Assembly (NCBI RefSeq): GCF_000422825.1
Contig: NZ_AUGU01000013.1
Location: forward strand, 558,001-622,000
Length of the DNA stretch: 64,000 bases
From: Nocardioides insulae DSM 17944
GTDB lineage: Bacteria > Actinomycetota > Actinomycetes > Propionibacteriales > Nocardioidaceae
Direction of reading: 5' to 3'
The notes beneath the pieces were generated by a model. It searched no databases. It worked only from the letters and a program-made list of their open reading frames with translations, and was not told the origin of the DNA. The first letter of the stretch is position 1, and every line of letters starts with the position of its first letter. The translations under genes and the position numbers were made by a program. Of this stretch, positions 40,650 to 49,615 are shown piece by piece.

Positions 40650-40702
40650 GGGGTCACTCTCCTGTGAGGCCGTGTGGTGCGGTGGATGGGTGCCGATACG
40701 CA

Positions 40703-40735
40703 CTCAGGGCGTCCCGATTGCGGGGACGCCCTGGG
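40703..40735 (-). terminator. Terminator after rplU-rpmA
   Basis: 11-bp perfect core stem (cagggcgtccc with gggacgccctg) with a 7-nt loop, extended by a G-U and a C-G pair, about 100 nt past the rpmA stop. obg therefore probably has its own promoter or depends on read-through. Confidence 0.7.
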
Positions 40736-40834
40736 TGATGGTGCGGCTGCGAGTCGAGGAGGCCGGTGTCTCCTGTGCTTGCGGGCACCGGAGCATCGGC
40801 GATCTGCTCGCGCAGTGTAGAAGTCCGGCTCAGG

Positions 40835-41089
40835 TCACTCGGCCGGGACGATGTTGACGACCCGACGGCCACGCCGGGTGCCGAACTCGACGGCGCCGGG
40901 GGCAAGAGCGAACAGGGTGTCGTCGCCGCCACGCCCGACGTTGGAGCCGGGGTGGAAGTGGGTGCCGTGCTGGCGGACGATGATCTCGCCGGCGTTGACC
41001 AGCTGGCCACCGAAGCGCTTCACACCGAGGCGCTGGGCGTTGGAGTCGCGACCGTTCTTGGTAGAGGCCGCGCCCTTCTTGTGTGCCAT
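40835..41089 (-). CDS. rpmA: 50S ribosomal protein L27
   Basis: 84 residues, complete. Starts [20 protein letters not shown], directly at the mature form without the cleaved N-terminal extension found in Firmicutes. The conserved [15 protein letters not shown] is present. Second gene of rplU-rpmA. Confidence 0.98.
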   Translation of the reverse strand: MAHKKGAASTKNGRDSNAQRLGVKRFGGQLVNAGEIIVRQHGTHFHPGSNVGRGGDDTLFALAPGAVEFGTRRGRRVVNIVPAE

Positions 41090-41130
41090 GTCAGTTCCTT
41101 CTGAGTCGATTCTGTCCTCGAGCGACCAGC

Positions 41131-41433
41131 TCAGAGGGAGATGTCGGTGACCTTCACCTGGGTGTACTTCTGACGGTGACCCTGGCGCTTCTTGTACCCG
41201 GTCTTGTTCTTGTACTTCTGGATGACGATCTTGGGGCCCTTGGTGCCACCGAGGACCTCGGCGGTCACTGCGGCCTTGTCCAGACCGGTCGAGGTGACCT
41301 GCTCGCCGTCGACCACGAGCACGACGGGGAGCGTGACGGAATCACCGACGCCGGTCTCGACCTTGTCGATCTCGATGACGTCGCCGACGGCAACCTTCTG
41401 CTGGATGCTGCCAGCCTTCACGATCGCGTACAC
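41131..41433 (-). CDS. rplU: 50S ribosomal protein L21
   Basis: 100 residues. Start is GTG (protein begins [18 protein letters not shown]), with AAGGAG six bases upstream; an upstream in-frame ATG overlaps that ribosome-binding site and is rejected. The C-terminal [14 protein letters not shown] is the family signature. A clear -35/-10 promoter lies about 140 nt upstream (41573-41601), leaving a long 5' leader. Confidence 0.97.
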   Translation of the reverse strand: MYAIVKAGSIQQKVAVGDVIEIDKVETGVGDSVTLPVVLVVDGEQVTSTGLDKAAVTAEVLGGTKGPKIVIQKYKNKTGYKKRQGHRQKYTQVKVTDISL

Positions 41434-41572
41434 CGCGGTCTCCTTCATCCTGACTTGCTCACAGTTCACGGGCTGCGGCACACCGCTGCCCTCCGCCGTC
41501 AGGATCGGGCCGTCAGGCACTGGTGGAGGTGGGATGCTCGCAGGTGGCGCACACGACGCACGCCGAAGTCCA

Positions 41573-41601
41573 ATAGTACGGATGCTCCGGTGGCACCGCA
41601 A
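41573..41601 (-). promoter_or_regulatory. rplU-rpmA promoter
   Basis: TTGCGG (41596-41601), 17-nt spacer, TACTAT (41573-41578) on the minus strand; the best sigma-70-type match in the window. Confidence 0.7.
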
Positions 41602-41764
41602 AACGGCGCCGCCCCAGCGTACGCCGAGCCACCGGCCACCGCGCGGATAACGAAACGATAACGACCCGGACCGTCGGTATGTCCGTCCCGCGCCACCCTG
41701 TTTGCGCAGGTCAGGACGGCGGTCGCGCCCCCTCCGAGGCCGATCCGATCCGCCCGGGAGGTCG

Positions 41765-41794
41765 TTGAGAACTTCAGCGAACCGTGTCTACGGT
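41765..41794 (+). promoter_or_regulatory. ehuBCDA promoter
   Basis: TTGAGA (41765-41770), 18-nt spacer, TACGGT (41789-41794); transcription would start near 41801, about 55 nt before the ehuB ATG. Confidence 0.6.
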
Positions 41795-41855
41795 CCCTGG
41801 GTCCGACCTCGGGGACGGCGATCAGCGCTGCCCGGACGAACAGAAAGGTTCATGC

Positions 41856-42773
41856 ATGCGACTGCCCACCACCCGTGGAGCACGCACCTGCGCGGTCACC
41901 CTGGCCCTGAGCGCTCTGACCCTGTCCGCCTGCGGTGGCTCCGACGAGGGGGGTGACAGTGCCGGAGCCTCGCTCGAGAGCCTCAAGGAGGACGGCACCA
42001 TCACGATCGCGATCGCCGGCGAGAAGCCCTACAGCTACCTGGATGACGGCGAGCCCACCGGCGCGACCGTCGCCCTGCACGAGGAGATCTTCCACAAGCT
42101 GGGCATCGACAACGTCGAGGCCGAGGTCGTGGAGTGGGACTCGCTGATCCCCGGGCTCAACGCGGGCCACTACGACGCTGTGAGCGCCGGCATGTCGATC
42201 CTCCCCGAGCGGTGTGAGCAGGCCGCCTTCGGCGACCCGGAGATCATGTACACCACGTCCTTCGCCGTACCGGAGGGCAACCCCGAGGACCTGCACGACA
42301 TGGCGGACATCGCCGACTCCGACGTACGTTTCGCCGCCATCAACGGCGCCATCGAGCAGGGCTACGCCGACGATCTCGGCATCGACGTCACCACGGTCAA
42401 CTCGGCCGAGGACGGCTATGCCGCCGTGCAGGACGGCCGGGCCGACGTGTTCGCCCTGACCGGCATCTCGGTGCGCACCTGGGTGGAGGAGAACCCCGAC
42501 GCGGGCCTGGAGGCGACCGAGCCCTTCGAGGCCGTCGTCGACGACACCGTCCAGGTCGGAGCGGGTGCCACCGTCTTCCGGGAGGAGGACTCCGAGCTGC
42601 GCGAGGCCTACAACAAGGAGCTGGCCAAGATCGTCGGGGACAAGGCGGAGTACAAGCGGGTGCTCGGCCCCTTCGGATTCTCCGAGGCGGAGCGTCCCAC
42701 CGACGCGGTCTCGACCGACATGCTGTGCGAGGGCGACCTGCCCTCGGTCGACGACTACGAGCCGACGAGCTGA
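41856..42773 (+). CDS. ehuB: Ectoine/hydroxyectoine-type ABC transporter substrate-binding lipoprotein
   Basis: 305 residues. Signal peptide with lipobox LSAC (Cys26), then a type II periplasmic-binding fold of the family 3 (polar amino acid) class: GTITIAIAGEKPYSYLDDG, LIPGLNAGHYDAVSAGMSI, and VFALTGISVRTWVEENPDAG. It resembles EhuB of the ectoine importers in sequence style and gene order (B-C-D-A). A related polar amino acid or betaine importer cannot be excluded. AAAGG precedes the ATG. Confidence 0.82.
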   Translation: MRLPTTRGARTCAVTLALSALTLSACGGSDEGGDSAGASLESLKEDGTITIAIAGEKPYSYLDDGEPTGATVALHEEIFHKLGIDNVEAEVVEWDSLIPGLNAGHYDAVSAGMSILPERCEQAAFGDPEIMYTTSFAVPEGNPEDLHDMADIADSDVRFAAINGAIEQGYADDLGIDVTTVNSAEDGYAAVQDGRADVFALTGISVRTWVEENPDAGLEATEPFEAVVDDTVQVGAGATVFREEDSELREAYNKELAKIVGDKAEYKRVLGPFGFSEAERPTDAVSTDMLCEGDLPSVDDYEPTS

Positions 42774-42782
42774 TCCGACGTC

Positions 42783-43496
42783 TTGTCCGACATCCTCCAG
42801 GCACTCTCGGACTACCGTCCCTACCTCTGGGAGGGTCTGCAGGTCACCCTGCAACTCTCCCTGGGTGGGGTGGCGGTCGCCATTGTCGTCTCCGTCGTCC
42901 TGGGGCTGGCCGCGATCAGTCCGCTTCCCGTGCTCCCGGTGGTCTCCCGGGTGATCGTGGAGTTCTTCCGGGGCACCTCGCTGGTGGTCCAGCTGTTCTT
43001 CCTCTACTACGTCCTCCCGCCGCTCGGGCTCGATCTCGGCCCGGTGGGGGCCGGCATCGTCGGCCTGGGCCTCAACTACGGGGCCTACGGCTCGGAGGTG
43101 GTCCGCGGCTCGCTGAACGCGGTGCCCAAGGGCCAGTGGGAGACCACCCTCGCCCTGTCCATGTCGTGGCCGCTCAAGGTACGCCGCGTCGTCTGGCCAC
43201 AGGCCTGGGCCCTGATGCTGCCGGGCCTGAACAACCTGACGGTGATGCTGGTCAAGGGCACCGCCGTCGCCCTGCTGCTCGGCCTGCACGACCTGACCTA
43301 CTGGGCCGACGAGATGCGGAAGGATCCCGACGTGGGCCTGTGGACGGCGTACGGAATCGTCTTCCTGCTCTACTACCTGATCGCCCTCGCCTGCTCCAGC
43401 GGGCTACGCCTGCTGGAGCGCCGGGCCCAGCGCCGGCTCGGCCTGCGCGCTGACGTGGCGGTCACGGATCGGGCGACGGCCGAGGCGGTGGCCTGA
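42783..43496 (+). CDS. ehuC: Ectoine-type ABC transporter permease (EhuC)
   Basis: 237 residues, about five membrane helices, polar amino acid permease family (HisM/GlnP type). The EAA loop is visible as GSLNAVPKGQWETTLAL. Start is TTG (TTG TCC GAC), the only start consistent with the full N-terminus, 9 nt after ehuB. Forms the membrane channel with the next gene product. Confidence 0.83.
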   Translation: MSDILQALSDYRPYLWEGLQVTLQLSLGGVAVAIVVSVVLGLAAISPLPVLPVVSRVIVEFFRGTSLVVQLFFLYYVLPPLGLDLGPVGAGIVGLGLNYGAYGSEVVRGSLNAVPKGQWETTLALSMSWPLKVRRVVWPQAWALMLPGLNNLTVMLVKGTAVALLLGLHDLTYWADEMRKDPDVGLWTAYGIVFLLYYLIALACSSGLRLLERRAQRRLGLRADVAVTDRATAEAVA

Positions 43497-44176
43497 TGGA
43501 ATTCGATCCGAATGCCGCCTTCGAGGCGGTCGGTCCGCTGCTCGCGGCCTTCCTCCAGGTCACCCTGCTGGTCACCGTGCTCGGCTCGATCATCGCCGCC
43601 GCGCTGGGTCTGGTCTGGGCGATCGGCCGCCGCGAACTCCCCCGGATCCCCGGTGCGATCCTCGCCTGGATCCTCGACGTCGTCCGGATGACGCCGCTGC
43701 CGCTGCAACTGCTCTTCGGGATGGCCGTGGTCACCGAACTGGACGGCTTCCGCCGGTTCGGTGACATCGAGCCCACCACCTTGCTGACCTACCTGGGCAT
43801 CGTGGTGTTCGGCATCCACTACTCCACCTACATGGCGGAGTCCTACCGGGCCGGCATCGAGTCGATCCGGCAGGGCCAGTGGGAGGCCGCCACCGCGCTC
43901 TCCCTCCCCCGCCGCCGGACCTGGCGGGCGGTGATCATCCCGCAGGCGCTCCGGGCCACGCTGCCCTCCCTGGGCAACTGGGCGATCGCGATGTTCAAGG
44001 ACACCCCGTTCCTGATCGTGATCACGGTGCCCGAGATGGTCTCCGAGGCCGAACGGATCGGCGGAGCGTCGTTCAAGTACACCGAGACCTTCGCCGTCGC
44101 CGGACTGATCTTCCTCGCGGCCAGCTATCCCACGGCCGTCCTGATGCGAAAGTTGGAGAAGAAGCTTGCCTACTGA
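43496..44176 (+). CDS. ehuD: Ectoine-type ABC transporter permease (EhuD)
   Basis: 226 residues, same family as the preceding permease, with EAA loop ESIRQGQWEAATALSLP. Its ATG shares one base with the ehuC stop (TGATG), implying translational coupling and equal amounts of the two permeases. Confidence 0.84.
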   Translation: MEFDPNAAFEAVGPLLAAFLQVTLLVTVLGSIIAAALGLVWAIGRRELPRIPGAILAWILDVVRMTPLPLQLLFGMAVVTELDGFRRFGDIEPTTLLTYLGIVVFGIHYSTYMAESYRAGIESIRQGQWEAATALSLPRRRTWRAVIIPQALRATLPSLGNWAIAMFKDTPFLIVITVPEMVSEAERIGGASFKYTETFAVAGLIFLAASYPTAVLMRKLEKKLAY

Positions 44177-44978
44177 AACCGCACCCGACCCCACCGGCGC
44201 CGGGAGTTCCGAGACCGGGCCGCGGATCGTGATGGAGAACGTGCGCAAACAGTTCGGGAAGAACGTCGTGCTCGACGACCTGAACTTCTCGGTCGACCGC
44301 GGTGAGCGCGTGACCCTCATCGGTCCGAGCGGATCCGGGAAGACCACCATCCTGCGTCTGCTGATGACCCTGGAGGAGCTCACCGGTGGGTACATCTACG
44401 TCGACGGCGAGCCCCTCACCCACGCCAAGCGGGGTGAGCGCCGGGTGAAGCTGCGCTCCGGGGAGGTGAGCAGGATCCGGCGCCGGATCGGGATGGTCTT
44501 CCAGCAGTTCAACCTGTTCCCGAACATGTCGGTGCTGGAGAACATCACCGAGGCGCCCATCCACGTCCTCGGCCGGTCCAAGGACCAGGCCCGGGCCGAC
44601 GCACTGGACCTGCTGGACCAGGTCGGCCTGAAGGACAGGGCCCAGGCCCATCCGACCCAGCTCTCCGGCGGCCAGCAGCAGCGGGTCGCGATCGCGCGTG
44701 CCCTCGCGATGGAGCCGGAGATCCTCCTGCTCGACGAGGTCACCTCCGCGCTCGACCCCGAACTGGTCGGCGATGTGCTCCAGGTTCTTCGGGACGTCGC
44801 CCGCAACACCGACATCACCATGCTGATCGTCACCCACGAGATGCAGTTCGCCCAGGATGTCTCGCACCGCGTGCTGATGTTCGACCAGGGCCACATCATC
44901 GAGGAGGCCTCGCCGCAGGTGATGTTCACCGCGCCCCAGCACGAGCGCACCCAGCAGTTCCTCCAGGCGGTCCTGTGA
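44166..44978 (+). CDS. ehuA: Ectoine-type ABC transporter ATPase (EhuA)
   Basis: 270 residues. Walker A GPSGSGKTT, Q-loop FQQFNLFPNMSV, signature LSGGQQQRVAIARAL, Walker B LLLDEVTSALD, H-loop VTHEMQF: a GlnQ/HisP-type ATPase. The start is TTG inside the end of ehuD (11-nt overlap), with a GGAG/GAAG purine stretch upstream. Last gene of the operon, followed by a strong palindrome. Confidence 0.9.
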   Translation: MPTETAPDPTGAGSSETGPRIVMENVRKQFGKNVVLDDLNFSVDRGERVTLIGPSGSGKTTILRLLMTLEELTGGYIYVDGEPLTHAKRGERRVKLRSGEVSRIRRRIGMVFQQFNLFPNMSVLENITEAPIHVLGRSKDQARADALDLLDQVGLKDRAQAHPTQLSGGQQQRVAIARALAMEPEILLLDEVTSALDPELVGDVLQVLRDVARNTDITMLIVTHEMQFAQDVSHRVLMFDQGHIIEEASPQVMFTAPQHERTQQFLQAVL

Positions 44979-45007
44979 GGCCCTGACCGCCTCGGTCCAC
45001 GACGGCG

Positions 45008-45039
45008 ACGGCCCCGGGGGTGATCACCCCCGGGGCCGT
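45008..45039. terminator. Bidirectional terminator ehuA/rne
   Basis: A perfect 32-base palindrome (acggccccgggggtga and its complement) in the gap between the convergent ehuA and rne genes. Confidence 0.8.
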
Positions 45040-45058
45040 GGCTGTCGTCAGCAGCGGC

Positions 45059-48000
45059 TCAGCGCTTGCGCGAGCCCTTCTTCTTCACCGGCACGTGCTC
45101 CACGGTCGGCTCTTCGCCAGTGGACTCCGCGGCCTGATCGGCAGGGACGGCCACGGACCCGGCGCCGCGGCTCGCGCCACGACGCGTGCGGGTGACCACC
45201 TTCGGCGGCTCGGGAGCCGCACCCGCCGTCGGGGGTACGACGGGCGCCGGCACGGCCGCCGCCTCCAGCACGGTGCCCTGCCCGGTGCTGGTCACCGCAC
45301 GGCTCGCACCGCGGCGCCCACGGGTCCGGGTCACCACCGTCGGACCGGCCGGCTCCGCCGGAGGGGTCTGCTCAGTCGCCTGCGCCACGACCGGCTCTGC
45401 GGCGGCCGGCTCTGCGGCGGCCGGCTCGGCGGCGGCCGGCTCTGCGGCGGCCGGCTCGGCGGGTGCCACCGGCGCCGGCGGCGCCACGGGCTCAGTGGGT
45501 GCAACGGGGGCCGGCGCGGCCACGGGCTCGGCGGGTGCCACCGGCTCGGCCGGGGCCACCGGCTCGGGGGCCGGGACCTGCTGGGCAGCACCTCGGCGCT
45601 GTCCGCGCCGCCGCGTCGTCGTACGCACGATCGGGGCGGCCGGCTCCGCCGGCGCGCTCTCGGTCGCGGCCACCGCGGCGTCGGTCACCGGCGCCGCCTC
45701 GCGCGAGGCTTCCGCGGTGGGCACCGGGGAGTCGGCGGGGATCTCCGAGGGGACCTCTGCCGGAGCGACCGGAGCCTGATCGGCACCCGCCATCGCGGCG
45801 AACTCCTTCGGGGAGGGCGCGCTCGGGGAGGCGCCGTTCGACGGCTTCGAGTCGCGAACGGTGTCCGAGTCCTTGCCCGAACCCTTCGCTGAATCCCTGC
45901 CGGACTCCTTCGCGGAGTCCTTCCCGGGTTCCTGGTCGCCCTTGCCGCGTCCACGGCCACGGCGACCGCGGCGAGGCTCCTCGTCGGCGCCTCCGCCCTT
46001 GCCCTGCTCGATCGGGTGGTCGTGGGTGAGCAGGCCACGGCCGTGGCAGTGCTCGCACGGCTCGCTGAAGGCTTCGAGGAGCCCGGTGCCGATCCGCTTG
46101 CGCGTCATCTGGACGAGACCCAGGGAGGTGACCTCGGCGACCTGGTGGCGGGTACGGTCGCGGCCCAGGCACTCGACCATGCGGCGCAGCACCAGGTCCC
46201 GGTTGGACTCCAGCACCATGTCGATGAAGTCGACCACGATGATGCCGCCGATGTCGCGCAGCCGCAGCTGGCGGACGATCTCCTCGGCGGCCTCGAGGTT
46301 GTTCTTGGTGACCGTCTCCTCGAGGTTGCCGCCCGAGCCGGTGAACTTGCCGGTGTTGACGTCGACCACGGTCATCGCCTCGGTGCGGTCGATGATCAGC
46401 GAACCGCCGGAGGGCAGCCAGACCTTGCGGTCGAGCCCCTTGGCGATCTGCTCGTCGATGCGGTAGGTGGCGAAGGCGTCCTTGGTCTCGGTGGCGTCGT
46501 ACCGCTCCAGCCGTTCCTCGAGGTCCGGGGCGACCTGGTGGACGTAGTTCTGGACGGTGTCCCAGGCCCCGTCGCCCTGGACGACCAGCTTGCTGAAGTC
46601 CTCGGTGAACAGGTCGCGCACGACCTTGAGGGTCAGGTCGGGCTCGCCGTAGAGGAGCTTCGGCGCGTTGCCGCTCTTGGAGGCCTTCTCGATCTCCTCC
46701 CAGCGCGCGCGCAGCCGCTCGACGTCGCGGGTCAGCTCATCCTCGCTGGCGCCCTCGGCGGCGGTGCGGACGATCACGCCCGCCGAGTCGGGGACGATCT
46801 CCTTGAGCAGGCTCTTGAGGCGGGAGCGCTCGGTGTCGGGAAGCTTGCGGGAGATGCCGCTGGTGGTGCCGTCCGGCACGTAGACCAGGAACCGGCCGGC
46901 CAGACTGACCTGGCTGGTCAGACGTGCCCCCTTGTGCCCGATCGGGTCCTTGGTGACCTGCACGAGCACCGACTGACCGGAGCTGAGCACCGACTCGATC
47001 TTGCGGGGCTGACCGTCCTTCCAGCCGAGGGAGCTCCAGTTGACCTCACCGGCGTAGAGCACCGCGTTGCGGCCCTTGCCGATGTCGATGAACGCGGCCT
47101 CCATGCTGGGCAGCACGTTCTGCACGCGGCCGAGGTAGACGTTGCCGATCAGGGAGGTCTGGGACTCCCGAGCCACGTAGTGCTCGACCAGGACCTTGTC
47201 CTCGAGGACGGCGATCTGGGTGAGGTCCTTGCGCTGCCGGATGACCATCACCCGCTCGACCGCCTCACGGCGGGCGAGGAACTCGGCCTCGCTGACGATG
47301 GGGGCCCGCCGACGGCCGGCCTCGCGGCCCTCGCGGCGGCGCTGCTTCTTCGCCTCGAGACGGGTCGACCCGCTCAGCGCGGTGATCTGGTCCTCGCCGG
47401 TGCGGCTCTGCCGCACCTTGGTGACGGTGTTGTCCGGGTCGTCCTGGGAACCGCCGCCGCTCTCACCGGAACGGCGCCGACGGCGCCGGCGACGGGAGGA
47501 ACCACCGTCGGTACCGGACTCATCCTCGCCGTGCGCCTCCTGACCCCGGTCGGCGTCCTCGTCGGCGTCCTGGTCACTCGCCTCGGCTGCGGCGTCCTCG
47601 CCGGCCTCACCGCCGGCGTCAGCACCGGAGCCGCCCGACTTGCGACGACGACGACCGCCCCGGCGGCGGCGACGACGCCCCGAACCGGTGCATTCGCCCT
47701 CCTCCTCGGAGTCCTCCGACCCCTCCTCGGCGGCGGGCTCAGTGGCGGGCTCAGTGGCGGGCTCTGTGGCGGGCTCAGTGGCGGGCTCAGCGGCGGAGTC
47801 GGGGGTCTCCTGCGCCTCGGTCTCGTCGGCCTCCTCGGCCTCGGGCTCGGCCTTGGCGCGGGACTTGCCCTTCTTCGGAGCCTTCTTCCTGGCCGGCTCG
47901 GGTGCCTGCTCGGCCTCGCCCGGCTCGGCGACGGCCGCCGCGGCCGCCTCGTCCTCGACCGGCTCGGTCGCCTCCACGGCAACCTTCCGGGTGCGGGTGG

Positions 48001-48970
48001 AGCGCTTGCGCGTGGTCGTGGTGGGCGCCTGGAACAGCGGCGTGACGGCACTCGTCGTACCCTCGCCCGCGGTCTCATCCGCTGCCTCGGGCGCGACCTC
48101 CGCCGCTGCCTCGACGGCCGGCTCGGACACGATCTCCGCGGACGCAGCGGCCTTGCGGGTGCTGGTGCGCTTCGCGGCCGTCTTCCTCGCGGTGGTGCGC
48201 TTCGCCGCCGACTTGCGTGCGGCCGGAGCGGCTGCCTCGGTCTCCTCCGCCGGGACCTCTCCGGCCTCCGCACCGGGCACGGTGTGGGGCTCGGCGTCGG
48301 GCTCGGCCTTCTTCGCGCTGGTGCGCTTCGTCGCGGTCTTCCTGGCCGTCGTCTTGCGCGCCGTCGTCCGCTTCGCGGGAGTCTCCTCGACCGGGGTCTC
48401 GGCCGGGGTCTGGGCGGCATCGGCCGCCGGTTCCGCAACCGGCTCGACGACGGCCTCGGGTGCCGCAGGTGCCTCGGGGGCGATTTCGGCAGCCCCGGCC
48501 GCCTTGGCGGCCGCGGTCCTGCGAGTGGTGGTCTTCTTGGCGGCCGTCTTCCTGGTCCGCGTCACCGGCGCCGACGTCTCCTCGACGCTCGTCTCCGCCG
48601 GGTCGGTGCCGGGAAGCGGCTGCTCGGCCTCGGGCTCGGCCGCCGCGGCCTTGCGGGTGGTGGCCCTCTTCGCCGCGGTCTTGCGGGCGGCGGTCTTCTT
48701 GGCGACCGGCTCCGTCTCCGCTGTCTGGGCCGGAGCGTCGGCGGGAGCCTCCGCCTCGGCGGCGTCGGGCGCGGCCTCGGCCTGCTGGTTCGCGGTGGTC
48801 CGCTTCGTCGCGGTCTTCTTGGCCGCGGTCTTGCGGGTGGTGGTCCTCTTCGCCGCGGTCTTGCGGGCGGCGGTCTTCTTCGCCGGTGCCTCGCTGCCCT
48901 GATCGGCGGGTTCCCCGGCCGGTGCGGTCGCGGGGGTGGTGGTCTCGTCGACGTTGACGTCGTCGGGCAT
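45059..48970 (-). CDS. rne: Ribonuclease E/G family protein with long disordered extensions
   Basis: 1303 residues. The catalytic core spans about 565-985: S1 domain (SLIGNVYLGRVQNVLPSMEAA), the catalytic acidic motifs VVDVNTGKFTG and GIIVVDFIDM, and the zinc-link CEHCHGRG. It starts tRNA, rRNA and mRNA processing. The first 560 residues are low complexity: many AAKKT/AARKT/AKRTT repeats like bacterial histone-H1 proteins, then acidic EPATEPATEPA repeats and an Arg/Gly/Ser-rich [11 protein letters not shown] patch. The last 320 residues are Ala/Pro/Glu repeats (PVAPAEP, AAAEPAAAEP). ATG at 48970 has GGAG six bases before it; the frame stays open 109 codons further upstream. Confidence 0.93.
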   Translation of the reverse strand: MPDDVNVDETTTPATAPAGEPADQGSEAPAKKTAARKTAAKRTTTRKTAAKKTATKRTTANQQAEAAPDAAEAEAPADAPAQTAETEPVAKKTAARKTAAKRATTRKAAAAEPEAEQPLPGTDPAETSVEETSAPVTRTRKTAAKKTTTRRTAAAKAAGAAEIAPEAPAAPEAVVEPVAEPAADAAQTPAETPVEETPAKRTTARKTTARKTATKRTSAKKAEPDAEPHTVPGAEAGEVPAEETEAAAPAARKSAAKRTTARKTAAKRTSTRKAAASAEIVSEPAVEAAAEVAPEAADETAGEGTTSAVTPLFQAPTTTTRKRSTRTRKVAVEATEPVEDEAAAAAVAEPGEAEQAPEPARKKAPKKGKSRAKAEPEAEEADETEAQETPDSAAEPATEPATEPATEPATEPAAEEGSEDSEEEGECTGSGRRRRRRGGRRRRKSGGSGADAGGEAGEDAAAEASDQDADEDADRGQEAHGEDESGTDGGSSRRRRRRRRSGESGGGSQDDPDNTVTKVRQSRTGEDQITALSGSTRLEAKKQRRREGREAGRRRAPIVSEAEFLARREAVERVMVIRQRKDLTQIAVLEDKVLVEHYVARESQTSLIGNVYLGRVQNVLPSMEAAFIDIGKGRNAVLYAGEVNWSSLGWKDGQPRKIESVLSSGQSVLVQVTKDPIGHKGARLTSQVSLAGRFLVYVPDGTTSGISRKLPDTERSRLKSLLKEIVPDSAGVIVRTAAEGASEDELTRDVERLRARWEEIEKASKSGNAPKLLYGEPDLTLKVVRDLFTEDFSKLVVQGDGAWDTVQNYVHQVAPDLEERLERYDATETKDAFATYRIDEQIAKGLDRKVWLPSGGSLIIDRTEAMTVVDVNTGKFTGSGGNLEETVTKNNLEAAEEIVRQLRLRDIGGIIVVDFIDMVLESNRDLVLRRMVECLGRDRTRHQVAEVTSLGLVQMTRKRIGTGLLEAFSEPCEHCHGRGLLTHDHPIEQGKGGGADEEPRRGRRGRGRGKGDQEPGKDSAKESGRDSAKGSGKDSDTVRDSKPSNGASPSAPSPKEFAAMAGADQAPVAPAEVPSEIPADSPVPTAEASREAAPVTDAAVAATESAPAEPAAPIVRTTTRRRGQRRGAAQQVPAPEPVAPAEPVAPAEPVAAPAPVAPTEPVAPPAPVAPAEPAAAEPAAAEPAAAEPAAAEPVVAQATEQTPPAEPAGPTVVTRTRGRRGASRAVTSTGQGTVLEAAAVPAPVVPPTAGAAPEPPKVVTRTRRGASRGAGSVAVPADQAAESTGEEPTVEHVPVKKKGSRKR

Positions 48971-49346
48971 GTGCTGCTCCTCGGTCCACCGCGAGAGGGC
49001 GATGGACGTGTCGGGCGCGCTCGGCCCGATGGTCGCGGCCGAGAGCGGAAAGCTTGTCGGTGGCGGCGCCTCGTCCCGCGCTCCTGCGTCACCGGATCCC
49101 GCACCGTCCGCCTGCCGCGGTCGCCGAGCCTGCGGGCCGCTGTCACCGACCTGCCGGGCCGCGTCGCGGTCTGGCGACGACACGCATCCGGTGTGTCGGA
49201 CCGTGCTCCGGTTGGGAGTCGGCCGACGGATGAGTCGTCGGGTCGATCGGGAGGCAGTTGGTGATCGCTTCCACATCGACCACGGCGAGTATCGCACACG
49301 TGCGGCCGACTGGCCCGAAACGCGGACCCATCACGAACCGGGGCAC
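48971..49346 (-). other. Long upstream region of rne
   Basis: Probable rne promoter and 5' leader. A GATACT box on the minus strand (49288-49293) could be a -10 element, giving a leader of about 310 nt. The rne frame is open across it, but the encoded peptide resembles nothing I know and I treat it as untranslated. Confidence 0.4.
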
Positions 49347-49615
49347 GGGTCGGAGGAGCGGTCGCCGACGGGTGAAGGTCTCCTCGTCCGGCCGTCCCTG
49401 GGCGAGCCCGGTGAGCAGGGGGAAGCCTCGTGCTCAGGGTCGGAGGAGCGGTCGCCGACGGTGAGGGTCTCCTCGTCCAGCGGTCCCTGCGCGAGCCCGG
49501 TGAGCAGGGGGGAGCCCCGTGCTCAGGGTCAGAGCAGCGGGTCGCCGACGGTGAGGGTCTCCTCGTCCAGTGGTCCCTGGGCGAGCCTGGTGAGCAGGGG
49601 CACGCCCCCGTGCTC
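49347..49615. repeat. Three 90-bp tandem repeats derived from the 3' end of the TIGR03936 gene
   Basis: Copies at 49347-49436, 49437-49525 and 49526-49615, about 90% identical by eye. The third copy is the coding 3' end of the TIGR03936 gene, including its stop codon at 49529-49531. In the first two copies the stop is lost (tca changed to tcg) and small indels shift the frame, so they look like non-coding duplicates between this gene and rne. Confidence 0.9.

Larger units (their letters stand above)
41434..41855. other. Divergent intergenic region rplU/ehuB
   Basis: 422 bases without a gene. It holds the rplU promoter with an untranslated leader of roughly 130 nt on the minus strand, and an ehuB promoter on the plus strand (41765-41794). 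The long rplU leader could carry a ribosomal-protein-type control element, but I see no structure I can name. Confidence 0.6.

Noticed and set aside
45380..45560. DNA repeats in gcggcggccggctc units as a separate element
   Set aside because: They encode the Ala/Pro/Glu tail of RNase E in frame and need no other explanation.
46016..49264. 1082-codon plus-strand frame full of Gly/Leu/Arg repeats
   Set aside because: Mirror image of the repetitive rne coding sequence; no domain or start signal of its own.
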